Below are positions 30,856 to 40,120 of a stretch of DNA of 64,000 nucleotides, one piece after another. The notes beneath the pieces are model-generated. The model was not told where the DNA came from and searched no databases. It saw only the letters and a list, made by a program, of their open reading frames with translations. The translations under genes were made by a program, and so were the position numbers. The DNA comes from Catenulispora sp. GP43 (GTDB taxonomy: Bacteria > Actinomycetota > Actinomycetes > Streptomycetales > Catenulisporaceae): assembly GCF_041260665.1 (NCBI RefSeq), contig NZ_JBGCCT010000015.1:62001-126000 (forward strand), read 5' to 3'. How positions within the stretch are numbered: the stretch's first letter is position 1; every line of letters starts with the position of its first letter.

Positions 30856-33546
30856 ATGGTCGACACTCTGATCGCGCGCGAGTGGCACCTGCGCCTGCTG
30901 GAGTCGGCCGTCGGCGAGCTGAAGGCCGGCGTGGGAACCGCGGTGGCGCTGCCCGGCGAGCCGGGCATCGGCAAGAGCGCGGTGCTGTGGGCGGCGGCGA
31001 ACACGGCGCGCGGGGCCGGCGTGGCGGTGGTCGCGGCCCGCGGCTCGGACCTGACACAGAATCCTGATATCAGTGCGGCGTGCGCGCGGGTCGTCGAGGC
31101 CGTCGGCGTCCACACCGCCGCCGGGCAGCCGGTCCTGGTGACCGTGGACGACCTCCATCTGCTCGGCGCGGACGAGGCGGGCCTGGCCGCGGCGCTGTTG
31201 CGCTGCGCGGCGAACGGGCCGGTGCTGTGCGTGCTGGCCTACCGGCGGCGCCAGCTCGCCCCGGGGCCGGCCGCCGTGCTCGCCGACGCCGCGTCCGGGC
31301 TGCTCCGGTTCGCGCCGCTGGATCCGCTCACCCGCGAGCAGGCCTCGGGGCTGCTCGGCGAGCGCCCGGACGCCGATGAGATCCACCGCGAGGCCGCGGG
31401 GAATCCGCAGTACATCAAGGTGCTGTGCGCGCTGCGGGACACCGGGGCCACCGCCGAGGCCGGGGCCTCGCTGTTCGCCGAGCTGGCCGGTCTGGAGCCC
31501 GGGGCGCTGGCGGCGGTGCGGGCCGCGGCGGTGCTCGGCGAAGCGTTCTCCATGGCGTTGCTGGCCGGGGTCGCGGAGCTCGACGAGGCCGCGGCCGTCC
31601 GGGCGCTCGACCAGCTCGCCGGAGCCGACCTGATCCGCCCGGCCGAGCGCGGGCCGCACCTGGCGCTGCGGCACCGGGTGCTCGGCGAGGCCGTCTACGA
31701 GCGGCTGGAGCCCAGCCTGCGCCTCGCGCTGCACCGGCGGGCGGCCGACGCGCTCACCGGGAACGGCGGTACCGTCGGCCAGCGCGCGCGGCACATCGCC
31801 AAGGCCGCGGATCCGCAGAACCCTGAACATCTGACCACGCTGATCGCGGCGGCGCGCGGGGTGATCTACACCTCGCCGGCCACGGCAGCCGAATACCTGC
31901 AAGCCGCCTTGCCGTTGCTGGGCACCGGAAACGACCACGCGCACGAGGTGAACGTCCTGCTTGCCCGCGCGCGCCTGCTGACCGGCGAGCTCGCCGAGGG
32001 CCGGGCTCTGCTCGACGCGCTGCGCTCGGCCGGCCCGGCGGACCGCCCCGGCGGCGCCGAGCTCGACTCCAGCCGGCTCGAGCGGCGGCTGGGGCGGCAC
32101 GTCGAGGCCGGGGCGCTGGCCCGCTCCGGTCTGGCCGCGCTGGCCCAGACCGATTCGGCGACCGCCGCCGCGCTGCACACCGAACTGGCCGACACCGCGT
32201 ACGACGTCCAGGACTACGAGAACTCCCGGCTGCACGCCGAGACCGCCGCCGCCCTGGCCGCCCGGCACGGGGACCGCGTCGGCGAGGCGCACGCCCTGGC
32301 CCAGTCCGCGCTCGGCCACCTGTTCACCGGCGACGAGGCCACCGCGCTGGTCCGCGCCACGAAGGCGGCCGAGCTCATCGACGCCGCCTCGGACACCACG
32401 CTGCTGACGAACCTGCTCGCCTCGCTGCAACTGGGCATGACCGAGGGGCTGCTCGGCCGCCTCGCCGACAGCGAGCGCCACCTGGCGCGGGCCGAGGCCC
32501 TGGGCCGGCGCACCGGCCAGAACTACCTCGACGCCTCGCTGCTGACCGTGCTGGCCAACGCCCAGTGCCGGCTCGGCAAGCTGAACCCGGCCCTGGTCAC
32601 CCTGGAGCGCATCGCCCGGCGCCGGCGGGCTCCCGACGAGCACGGCGGCAACACGTCCGAGGCGGCGGTCGCGGCGAACGTGCGCGCCGCCACGCTGTAC
32701 TGGCGCGACGAGCCGGGCGACGCCGAGCGGGTCCGGGCCGAGGCGGACCGCGCGCTCGCGCTCACCGGCAGCTCGACCACGTCCTGGGCCGTGGCGGTGC
32801 GCTGCTTCCACGCCGAGCTGGTCCTGTTCACCGGCGATCCGCTGCGCGCGCGTTCGCTGCTGCTCGAAGCCGCCGGGGAGGAGTTGGCGGGGATCAGCCC
32901 GTGGCGCCGTCCCCGCTGGTGCGACACCCTGGCCGAGATCGCCATGACCGTGGGCGAGGGCGTGCGGGCCGAGCGGTGGGCCGACCTCGCCGAGAGCGCT
33001 CCGCAGCACCCTTCGACGCTGCGTGCCTACGTGGTGCGTACCCGGATGTGGGCGTACGCCGCGCTCGGCGACTACGACGCGGCCCTGACGCGTGCGCAGG
33101 AAGCGGTCCGGGAGTTCGCGGCGCGCGGTGAGCGGATCGAGGTGTGCCGGACGCTGCTGGCGGCGACCGAGTTCACGCTGCGGGCGGGGAACGCGCATCC
33201 GGCGTCCGGCTGGCTGGACCGGGTGGCGTTGTTGGCCGAGCAGTGCGGGGCGGGGCGGCTGGCGGCGGAGGTCGCCCGGTACCGGTCGCGTCTGGCCGTC
33301 CTGGATTACGCGCGGCCGGAGACGTCGTCCGTGTCGGCGCCCCTGACCGCGCGCGAGCAGGAGATCGCCGACTTGGTGAGCCGGGGCATGACCAACCCGG
33401 CGATCGCCGAGCGGTTGTTCTTGAGTGTGCGGACCGTGGAGTCGCACCTGCGCCAGATCTACCGCAAGCTCGACGTGCCGAACCGCGCCTCCTTGACCCG
33501 CGCGCTGCTGGACGGCGACCGCGCGTCGCGTCCGCGGACTTTCTGA
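30856..33546 (+). CDS. LAL-type (large ATP-binding) LuxR-family regulator
   Basis: This 896-residue protein has an N-terminal STAND-type ATPase with Walker A GEPGIGKS (34-41) and Walker B VLVTVDDLHLL (about 94-104). TPR-like helical repeats cover residues about 330-800. The C-terminal LuxR helix-turn-helix reads LTAREQEIADLVSRGMTNPA then IAERLFLSVRTVESHLRQIY. LAL regulators use ATP binding and a ligand or protein signal to activate secondary metabolism or sugar genes. Candidate targets are the flanking surface protein or the secreted protein cluster; nothing in the sequence decides. The start at ATG 30856 gives MVDTLIAREWHLRLL, the usual opening. Confidence 0.9.
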   Translation: MVDTLIAREWHLRLLESAVGELKAGVGTAVALPGEPGIGKSAVLWAAANTARGAGVAVVAARGSDLTQNPDISAACARVVEAVGVHTAAGQPVLVTVDDLHLLGADEAGLAAALLRCAANGPVLCVLAYRRRQLAPGPAAVLADAASGLLRFAPLDPLTREQASGLLGERPDADEIHREAAGNPQYIKVLCALRDTGATAEAGASLFAELAGLEPGALAAVRAAAVLGEAFSMALLAGVAELDEAAAVRALDQLAGADLIRPAERGPHLALRHRVLGEAVYERLEPSLRLALHRRAADALTGNGGTVGQRARHIAKAADPQNPEHLTTLIAAARGVIYTSPATAAEYLQAALPLLGTGNDHAHEVNVLLARARLLTGELAEGRALLDALRSAGPADRPGGAELDSSRLERRLGRHVEAGALARSGLAALAQTDSATAAALHTELADTAYDVQDYENSRLHAETAAALAARHGDRVGEAHALAQSALGHLFTGDEATALVRATKAAELIDAASDTTLLTNLLASLQLGMTEGLLGRLADSERHLARAEALGRRTGQNYLDASLLTVLANAQCRLGKLNPALVTLERIARRRRAPDEHGGNTSEAAVAANVRAATLYWRDEPGDAERVRAEADRALALTGSSTTSWAVAVRCFHAELVLFTGDPLRARSLLLEAAGEELAGISPWRRPRWCDTLAEIAMTVGEGVRAERWADLAESAPQHPSTLRAYVVRTRMWAYAALGDYDAALTRAQEAVREFAARGERIEVCRTLLAATEFTLRAGNAHPASGWLDRVALLAEQCGAGRLAAEVARYRSRLAVLDYARPETSSVSAPLTAREQEIADLVSRGMTNPAIAERLFLSVRTVESHLRQIYRKLDVPNRASLTRALLDGDRASRPRTF

Positions 33547-33703
33547 GCCGCCGCTCCTCCGCTCCCCTGTCCCTCGCTCCTCCTGCGTGCCGACGTCTGC
33601 GTGGTCGGCCCAGTGGTTTCGCCGATGCGGGGCGGCCCCGAGCACGCAAAACTCGGGGTCGCTTCACCGCACACGGAACAACAACACCTTTCGGAGGGTT
33701 CGG

Positions 33704-34111
33704 ATGGGCCTGGCAGAACGCCGCAGCGCCGAGCGGTTCAAGAACGAGGACTACCCCGGCTGGAAGTCGCGGATCGACGAGGCCGCGGGCTTCGAGGTCT
33801 CCATCGACATCGCGTGGGACGAGCTGGCCGTCCCCGACTACGCCGACCGCTACGCCGAGTACTTCCCGGCGGTGTTCTTCCAGCCGCTGCTGGACGCGTT
33901 CGGCGCGATCGGCGTGGACGACATGGGCAAGGACGCGCTGCGCGAGGGGGTGTCGAAGGTGGTCGTGAAGAACTCCGGCCAGTACTTCAGCCCGACGGGC
34001 TTCACCTTCGCCGACGGCGTGCTGACGCTCGACCACATGTCGGACAGCAACACCCACCATGTGGAGGAGCGGACGAAGGCCATCCAGGCCCTGCTGGAAG
34101 CCGGGCTCTGA
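33704..34111 (+). CDS. Conserved-looking hypothetical cytoplasmic protein
   Basis: ATG 33704 has GGAGG six bases upstream. The 135-residue protein is soluble, acidic, without signal peptide or membrane segment. Aromatic-rich stretches (DYADRYAEYFPAVFFQPLLDAF) are followed by a beta-rich GVSKVVVKNSGQYFSPTGFTFADGVLTLDHMSD. I do not recognise the family. A hairpin (CCCCGAG/CTCGGGG, 33636-33658) lies in its leader, and a strong stem-loop follows the gene, so it is probably monocistronic. Confidence 0.65.
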   Translation: MGLAERRSAERFKNEDYPGWKSRIDEAAGFEVSIDIAWDELAVPDYADRYAEYFPAVFFQPLLDAFGAIGVDDMGKDALREGVSKVVVKNSGQYFSPTGFTFADGVLTLDHMSDSNTHHVEERTKAIQALLEAGL

Positions 34112-34157
34112 GCCCGACGGGGCCCCGCTGTCCCGCGCCGCCGGCGTGTCCGACGCG

Positions 34158-34189
34158 CAGCCCCTGGCCGTTCTCACGGCCAGGGGCTG
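34158..34189 (+). terminator. Stem-loop terminator
   Basis: Perfect 13-bp arms, CAGCCCCTGGCCG (34158-34170) and its complement (34177-34189), flank a 6-nt loop 46 bp after the hypothetical gene. No U-run follows, as is common in high-GC genomes. Confidence 0.7.
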
Positions 34190-34263
34190 TCGGCTGAGGT
34201 CGTTCCCTGAACAGACAGGCTTTCTGTCCTCCGCAGACAGGCGGTCATCAGTACCGTTCTGCC

Positions 34264-36585
34264 ATGTCGAAGTTCCGGCGATTCGGGGGCGGGAAGGCTC
34301 AGAGCACGCTTGAGCGATGCCGCGGTTGGGCACACGTGGTCGACCTCGCCGAGGAGGAGACGCGCCGCTTGTCGGATGCCGCGCTCCGGCAGGCGATCAA
34401 TACGCTGAAACAGCGCCATCAGAACGGCGAGAGCCTGGACGCTCTGCTTCCGGAGACGTTCGCGATCGTCCGCGAGGCATCGGTGCGGACGCTCGGCGAG
34501 CGTCCCTATGCGGAGCAGCTCATCGGCGGCGCGGCCTTGCATCTGGGCGCGGCCGTGGAGATGAAGACCGGTGAGGGCAAGACGCTGACCGGGGTCCTGA
34601 CCACCAGTCTGCACGCGTTGACGGGCCGGGGCGTCCACGTCCTGACCGCCAACGACTACCTCGCCGCGCGAGACGCCGAGTGGATGGGGCCGGTGTACGG
34701 CCTGCTCGGCTTTCGCAGTGTCCTGTTGGCCAGGGGCGGCGGCCAGGTCGAGCGGCAAGGTCTCTACGCCGCGGACGTCGTGTACGGCACCGCGGGTGAG
34801 TTCGCCTACGACTACTTGCGCGACCACCTGGTCCGTGAGCAGAGCCAGGTTGTGCAACGGGACCGCTTCTCGGCGGTCGTCGACGAGGCGGACCTCGTCA
34901 TGCTCGACGAGGCCGGCACCCTGCCGCAGACCTTCAAGAAGGCCGACCTCGGGATCGACTACGCCGGTCCGGCGGCACTGGCGGCACGGCTCGAACCGGG
35001 CGTGCACTACGTCGTCGACAAGACACGCTGGACCGTCGCGCCGACGGAGCGGGGCATGGCGGTGATCGAGGACTGGTACGGCGGGCCCGTGTACAACGGC
35101 GGCGACGTGGGTCTGGCGCACCGGGTGAGCCTGGCGTTGCGGGCGAAGGAGTTGTACGTCAAAGACCGCGACTACGCGGTCGTGGACGGGGCCGTCCAGA
35201 CCATCGACACGACCACCCAGCGGCTGCTCCCCGACCGGACCCACGGCGGCGGCCTGGATCAGGCGCTGGACGCCAAGGAGGGCCTGAAGGTCCGGCCCGA
35301 ACAGCAGTGCTTGGCGGCCATCGATGTCCACGCCTATCTCGGGCTGTACTCGCGGCTTGCAGGGATGACCGGCGTGATCGAAGGGGAGGCCGACGCCTAC
35401 CAAGACTTGTACGGCATGGAGTGTGTCATCGTCCCGCCGCATCACCCGGTCCGACGTGTCGACCACGATCCGACCATATTCGCCAACGACGGCGCCATGC
35501 TCCGCGCCGTCCGCAAGACCGTCCAGACCCAGCGCACGGCTGGACGGCCGGTGCTGGTCGGGACGGCGTCCGACGAGATGGCCGCACGGATCTCCCAGAC
35601 CCTGCTGGCCGCCGGCATCGAGCACGCCATTCTCGACGCCCGGAGCCACGAGCGGGAGGCCGAGATCATCGCCCGCGCCGGCCGGCCCGGCGCGATCACG
35701 GTGTTGACCCGCATGGCCGGGCGCGGCGTCGACATCCGGCTCGCCGAGCCCGAGGGCGCGGGGCTCTACGTGCTCGGCGTCGGGCCGCTGGACTCCCGGC
35801 GGATGGAGCTGCACCTGCGCGGACGCGCCGGGCGCGGCGGCGACCCGGGCGAATCAGCCTTCTATTTCTCCCTCGACGACACGCTCTTGAAGACCACGAA
35901 GACGGTCCAGCGGCTCACCGGCACCGGTAAGGACGAGCCCATCGGCCCCAACTTCGCGCTCACGCGCTCGCTCGTAGCCAGACTCAACGCGGTGTCGGCG
36001 CACCGAACGCAAACGCTGACCCAGCATCTGCGCTTCTCCGCGGTGCGGGAAGAGCAACGCGCGGCGGTCTACGCCAGACGCGAGGAGGTGCTGCGGGACG
36101 GGATCCCGCCGGACCGGATGGACGGCATCATCCAAAGCGTCATACAGACCCTGGTCCTCGCCGCCCGCACCGGCCCGCAGGACGTGGACCGGCTGGTGCA
36201 GGCGCTCGGCCGCCTCTGCCCGGCCACGATCAGCCGCGACGCGATCGCGGCGGGCCTGGCCGGTTCTCCCACCTCGAAGGCCCGAGCAGACCTCGTCGAG
36301 GCGGTGGTGCGCGACGTCCGGGCTGCCGATACGACTCGCGAGGCGGAGCTCGGCCCGGACACGGCCGCCGGGCTGAGACGGCGCGTCATGCTCTCCGTCC
36401 TCGACCGTCTGTGGCGCGGCCGACTGCGCGACCTGGAGGACGCATACGACGGCCTCGCGCTGCGCACAGTGGCCGGCGGCGACGCGTTGGGCGAGTATCA
36501 GCGGACCGCGTCGCGGCTCGCGGCGACCATGTGGGAGGAGATCGAGGAGCAGTTCGTCGGGTACTGGTTCACCGTGAAGGTCTGA
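34264..36585 (+). CDS. Accessory SecA-like preprotein translocase ATPase
   Basis: This 773-residue SecA homologue keeps the motor motifs. These are Walker A MKTGEGKT (100-107), HVLTANDYLAARDAEWMGP, YGTAGEFAYDYLRDHL, the VVDEAD Walker B (205-210), GMTGVIEGEADAYQ, and a helicase motif VI region TRMAGRGVDIRL ... LRGRAGRGGDPG. It is about 150-180 residues shorter than housekeeping actinobacterial SecA and lacks the zinc-binding C-tail. The canonical TNMAGRGTD is changed to TRMAGRGVD. Size and changes fit an accessory SecA2-type motor that exports a limited substrate set. No dedicated SecY or substrate gene is adjacent. Confidence 0.8.
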   Translation: MSKFRRFGGGKAQSTLERCRGWAHVVDLAEEETRRLSDAALRQAINTLKQRHQNGESLDALLPETFAIVREASVRTLGERPYAEQLIGGAALHLGAAVEMKTGEGKTLTGVLTTSLHALTGRGVHVLTANDYLAARDAEWMGPVYGLLGFRSVLLARGGGQVERQGLYAADVVYGTAGEFAYDYLRDHLVREQSQVVQRDRFSAVVDEADLVMLDEAGTLPQTFKKADLGIDYAGPAALAARLEPGVHYVVDKTRWTVAPTERGMAVIEDWYGGPVYNGGDVGLAHRVSLALRAKELYVKDRDYAVVDGAVQTIDTTTQRLLPDRTHGGGLDQALDAKEGLKVRPEQQCLAAIDVHAYLGLYSRLAGMTGVIEGEADAYQDLYGMECVIVPPHHPVRRVDHDPTIFANDGAMLRAVRKTVQTQRTAGRPVLVGTASDEMAARISQTLLAAGIEHAILDARSHEREAEIIARAGRPGAITVLTRMAGRGVDIRLAEPEGAGLYVLGVGPLDSRRMELHLRGRAGRGGDPGESAFYFSLDDTLLKTTKTVQRLTGTGKDEPIGPNFALTRSLVARLNAVSAHRTQTLTQHLRFSAVREEQRAAVYARREEVLRDGIPPDRMDGIIQSVIQTLVLAARTGPQDVDRLVQALGRLCPATISRDAIAAGLAGSPTSKARADLVEAVVRDVRAADTTREAELGPDTAAGLRRRVMLSVLDRLWRGRLRDLEDAYDGLALRTVAGGDALGEYQRTASRLAATMWEEIEEQFVGYWFTVKV

Positions 36586-36627
36586 GTGAAGGTCTGAGCA
36601 GGCCTGGTGGACCACAGAGGAGCTGCG

Positions 36628-37485
36628 ATGAGCCGAACAGACACACCGGATCCCGTGACCTGGACGCTCAGCGGGTTCGGCGACGAGATCGGGCCCGACC
36701 CCGACGTGCAGTTCGCCGTGTTGCAGGCGTTGGGGGCGCGGCACGTCGAGGTGCGCGGGGCTTGGGACACCAACGTCGTCGATCTGGCCGACGAGCAGGT
36801 CGACGCCCTCGCCGCGGCCTTGGAGCGGTGGGGAATGGGGGTCTCCGCGATCGCCTCGCCGATCGGGAAGGTGAGCATCGTCGGGGATCCCGAGGACGAG
36901 GCGCGGCGGCTGGCGCGGGCCATCGCGGTCGCGCAGCGGTTCGGGGCCCGCTACATCCGGATGTTCTCCTTCTACCGGCCGGACGGGATGAGCGCGCGAG
37001 ACGTTCGCGATCCGGTGCTCAAGCACATCAGCGGCCTGGCACGGATGGCCGAGCGGGAGGGGGTCGTCCTGGTGCACGAGAACGAGAAGGACATCTACGG
37101 CGACATCCCCGAGCGCGTCCTGGACCTCATCGAATCGGTGGGCTCGGACGCGCTGAAGGTGGCGTGGGACAGCGCCAACTTCGTGCAGGTCGGGGTGGCG
37201 CCGTTCACCGACGGCTACGCGATGCTGCGGCCGCACCTCGAGTACCTCCAAGTGAAGGACGCCATCGCGGCGACCGGCGAGGTGGTGCCCGCCGGAGAGG
37301 GCGACGGGCAGGTGTTGCAGACCCTGACCGCGCTGCGGGACGACGGCTACGCCGGCTTCGCCTCGCTCGAGCCGCATCTGGCGCTCGGGCACGCGATGGG
37401 CGGGTTCTCCGGCCCCGCGCTGTTCGGCCGGGCGGCGCGGGCCTTCACCGGCCTGCTCGACACGATCGGGGTGGCGACCGCATGA
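36628..37485 (+). CDS. Sugar phosphate isomerase/epimerase-like TIM-barrel protein
   Basis: ATG 36628 follows AGAGGAG. The 285-residue protein belongs to the xylose-isomerase-like TIM-barrel (AP endonuclease 2) superfamily. Seen in it are LSGFGDEIGPD, ARYIRMFSFYRP, VLVHENEKDIYGD with a metal-binding Glu/His, VAWDSANFVQVG, and a terminal GFASLEPHL. The metal site HEN...D...E suggests an active isomerase or epimerase. It overlaps the oxidoreductase gene by 4 bp, so both probably belong to one sugar or inositol catabolic route of unknown substrate. Confidence 0.82.
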   Translation: MSRTDTPDPVTWTLSGFGDEIGPDPDVQFAVLQALGARHVEVRGAWDTNVVDLADEQVDALAAALERWGMGVSAIASPIGKVSIVGDPEDEARRLARAIAVAQRFGARYIRMFSFYRPDGMSARDVRDPVLKHISGLARMAEREGVVLVHENEKDIYGDIPERVLDLIESVGSDALKVAWDSANFVQVGVAPFTDGYAMLRPHLEYLQVKDAIAATGEVVPAGEGDGQVLQTLTALRDDGYAGFASLEPHLALGHAMGGFSGPALFGRAARAFTGLLDTIGVATA

Positions 37486-38729
37486 TCGGTGTCGCCATCG
37501 TCGGCGCCGGGACGATCGGGCTCATCCACGCCGAGGCCGTGCGCCGCCATCCGCGGCTCCACGTCGCGGCGATCATCGATCCGGATGCCGCCGCGCGCCG
37601 GAAGCTGGTGGAGCACATCGGAAACGCCGCTGAAGCCGATGAAGCAGCTGAAGCAGCCGAACCGGCTGAAACGGCCGAAACGCCTGAAGCCGCTGAAGCC
37701 GCCAAGGCTGTCGGCGCTCCCGCTCCCGATTCCGCAAACCCCTCCCGCTCCCTCGCGCCGGCCGAGTTCGCATCCCTGGCCGAGGCCCTCGCCGCCGGCG
37801 GCATCGACCTGGTCGCCGTCTGCGTCCCGAGCGGTCTGCACGCCGCCGCCGTCGCCGAGGCACTGGCCGCCGGGGTCCACGTCCTGGTCGAGAAGCCCGT
37901 CGACGTCTCGCTTCCGCAGGCCCGCCGGCTGGCCGCGCTCGCGGAGCGGGCCGCGCGGCGCGGGGTGCTGTGCAGCGTCGTCAGCCAGCACCGCTTCGAC
38001 CCGGCGGCCGCGGTGGTCGCGGCGGCGGTGGCCGAGGGCCGCATGGGCCGGGTCACCTCGGCGGTCGCCTCCGTCGCGTGGTGGCGCGGCCAGGACTACT
38101 ACGACTCGGCGCCCTGGCGCGGCACCCGGGCCCTGGACGGCGGCGGCGCTCTGATGAACCAGGGTGTGCACACCGTGGATCTGCTGGCTTGGCTGCTCGG
38201 CCGGCCGGTGGAGGTGTCCGCGCACACCGCCCTGCTGGCGCACGAGGCGATCGAGGTCGAAGACGTCGCGACCGCGACCATCCGCTTCGCGTCCGGGGCG
38301 CTGGCCGTCCTGCACGCCACCACCGCCGCCTACCCCGGCCTGTCGGTGCGGCTGCAGATCCACGGCAGCCGGGGCTCCGCGGTCCTGCACGACGACCAGC
38401 TGGAGTACTTCCACGTCGCCCGGCACGGCGGCGGCACCACCGCCGGGCCCTACGGCGGCGCCGAGCCCGACAACCAGGCGGCCGACGTGGTACCGGCCTC
38501 GGAGTTGCGCGGCCACCCCAAGGCCGCCGACGCGATGGTCGTCGGCCACCTGCGCCAGTACCAGGACGTGGCCGAGGCCATCGAGACCGGCCGGCCGCCC
38601 GGCGTCACCGTCCAGGACGGGCTCATGGCGGTGGCGATCGTGCGCGCCGTCTACGTGTCCTCGGCCTTGGGCCGCCCCGTCGATATCAATGCCCTGCTGA
38701 ACGGGGACTACGACGACGCGGCCCTCTGA
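37482..38729 (+). CDS. Gfo/Idh/MocA-family oxidoreductase with an Ala/Glu-rich insert
   Basis: This 415-residue NAD(P)-dependent dehydrogenase has an N-terminal Rossmann fold (GVAIVGAGTIGLIHAEAV) and the conserved EKPVDV motif near residue 130. The C-terminal substrate domain contains WWRGQDYYDSAPWRGT and ALMNQGVHTVDLLAWLLG, with the family His. Between the second Rossmann strand and the rest lies an inserted run of EAAEAAEPAETAE-type repeats (residues about 48-76). Relatives usually have a short acidic helix there, so the insert looks like local repeat expansion. It is coupled to the isomerase gene and probably oxidises the same sugar or cyclitol. Confidence 0.87.
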   Translation: MIGVAIVGAGTIGLIHAEAVRRHPRLHVAAIIDPDAAARRKLVEHIGNAAEADEAAEAAEPAETAETPEAAEAAKAVGAPAPDSANPSRSLAPAEFASLAEALAAGGIDLVAVCVPSGLHAAAVAEALAAGVHVLVEKPVDVSLPQARRLAALAERAARRGVLCSVVSQHRFDPAAAVVAAAVAEGRMGRVTSAVASVAWWRGQDYYDSAPWRGTRALDGGGALMNQGVHTVDLLAWLLGRPVEVSAHTALLAHEAIEVEDVATATIRFASGALAVLHATTAAYPGLSVRLQIHGSRGSAVLHDDQLEYFHVARHGGGTTAGPYGGAEPDNQAADVVPASELRGHPKAADAMVVGHLRQYQDVAEAIETGRPPGVTVQDGLMAVAIVRAVYVSSALGRPVDINALLNGDYDDAAL

Positions 38730-38779
38730 TCACCCGCAGCCACTATGCTCGCGGGAGATTCGCCGGGAGGGGAGAGTCC

Positions 38780-40120
38780 ATGTCCGACGGGGAAAGCCCT
38801 CTGATCAACGCGCTGCGGCAAGCGGTGCGCTCCGCACCGGAGCAAGCCGAATTCCGGGTCGCGCTCGCCGAGGCGCTCATCGGGGCCGGTGACACGCAGG
38901 GGGCGATCGTCGAGCTCGGTGCGGCGCTGCGGCTGGAGCCGGGGTCGGCGCGAGCCAGGGGGCTGATGCTCTCGGCCTTGAGCGGGGGAACAGGAACGGC
39001 GACCCCCGAGACAACCGCCGAAGCGGCACCGGCAGCCTCGTCCGGCGAAGAAGACACGGCCCCGGCCCCCAAAACCGACTCCGCCTCCGACTCCGCGTCT
39101 GACCCCGCCTCCGCCTTCGACTGGTCCGCCGCCGAGGCCGAACTCGGCGACATCGCCCCGCCGCCCCGCTTCACCTCCGCAGCCAAGCCGGTCGCCGCCG
39201 ACGACGCGGGCGAGGACCCGCGGGGCGTCCCGGCGCACGAGGTCGAGCGCCCGGCCCTGACCCTGGCCGACGTCGGCGGCCTGGCCGAGGTCAAGGAACG
39301 CCTCCAGGTCTCGTTCCTGGCCCCGATGCGCAATCCCGAGCTGCGCCGGATCTACGGCAAGTCGCTGCGCGGCGGTCTGCTGCTCTACGGCCCGCCCGGA
39401 TGCGGCAAGACCTTCATCGCGCGGGCGGTGGCCGGCGAGATCGGCGCGTCCTTCATCTCCGTGGGCATCTCCGAGGTGCTGGAGCTGTGGTTCGGGGCGT
39501 CGGAGAAGAACCTGAGCGAGCTGTTCGAGCTGGCCCGGCGGCAGACGCCGTGCGTGCTCTTCTTCGACGAGCTCGACGCCCTGGGCCAGCGGCGCAGCCA
39601 GACCCGCAACTCGATGATGCGGACCGTGGTCAACCAGTTCCTCGCCGAGCTGGACTCGGTGGGGGCGGACAACGAGGGCGTGTTCGTGCTCGGCGCGACG
39701 AACGCCCCGTGGGACGTCGACCCGGCGCTGCGCCGTCCCGGCCGCTTCGACCGGACCGTGCTCGTGCTGCCGCCGGACGCCCCGGCCCGCGCGGACATCC
39801 TGCGCTACCACCTGCGGGACCGGCCGATCGCCGGGGTCGACCTGGAGTCGCTGGTGGCGCGGACCGACGGGTTCTCCGGGGCGGACCTGGCCTACCTGTG
39901 CGAGACGGCGACCGAGAACGCGCTGATCGACGCGGTGCGCACCGGCGAGGTGCGGATGATGGGGATGCCCGACTTCGAGGCCGCGCTGAAGGACGTGCGC
40001 CCCTCGACCGGGCCGTGGTTCGACGCCGCGCGCTCGGTCGCGCTGTTCGCGAACGAGGGCGGCGCGTACGACGACCTCGCGGCGTTCTTCAAGAACCGCA
40101 AGGGCGCAAAGGACCTGTGA
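38780..40120 (+). CDS. AAA ATPase with N-terminal TPR-like region
   Basis: ATG 38780 follows GGGAGGGGAG. The 446-residue protein has a TPR-like pair of helices (residues 10-67) and a low-complexity Ala/Ser/Asp linker to about 155. A single classic AAA module follows: LTLADVGGLAEVKERL, Walker A GPPGCGKT (204-211), Walker B VLFFDELDAL (259-268), sensor GATNAPWDVD and Arg fingers in LRRPGRFDR. It resembles the Cdc48/FtsH ATPase class but has no protease or membrane part. It is coupled to the TPR gene (TGATG overlap), which is likely its adaptor or substrate receptor. Function unknown. Confidence 0.82.
   Translation: MSDGESPLINALRQAVRSAPEQAEFRVALAEALIGAGDTQGAIVELGAALRLEPGSARARGLMLSALSGGTGTATPETTAEAAPAASSGEEDTAPAPKTDSASDSASDPASAFDWSAAEAELGDIAPPPRFTSAAKPVAADDAGEDPRGVPAHEVERPALTLADVGGLAEVKERLQVSFLAPMRNPELRRIYGKSLRGGLLLYGPPGCGKTFIARAVAGEIGASFISVGISEVLELWFGASEKNLSELFELARRQTPCVLFFDELDALGQRRSQTRNSMMRTVVNQFLAELDSVGADNEGVFVLGATNAPWDVDPALRRPGRFDRTVLVLPPDAPARADILRYHLRDRPIAGVDLESLVARTDGFSGADLAYLCETATENALIDAVRTGEVRMMGMPDFEAALKDVRPSTGPWFDAARSVALFANEGGAYDDLAAFFKNRKGAKDL

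Noticed and set aside
30211-33645. A minus-strand open frame of over 1100 codons antisense to the LAL regulator
   Set aside because: It is the mirror of a GC-rich gene: low-complexity Arg/Gly/His protein, no motif, no ribosome site. The plus-strand LAL regulator explains the region fully.
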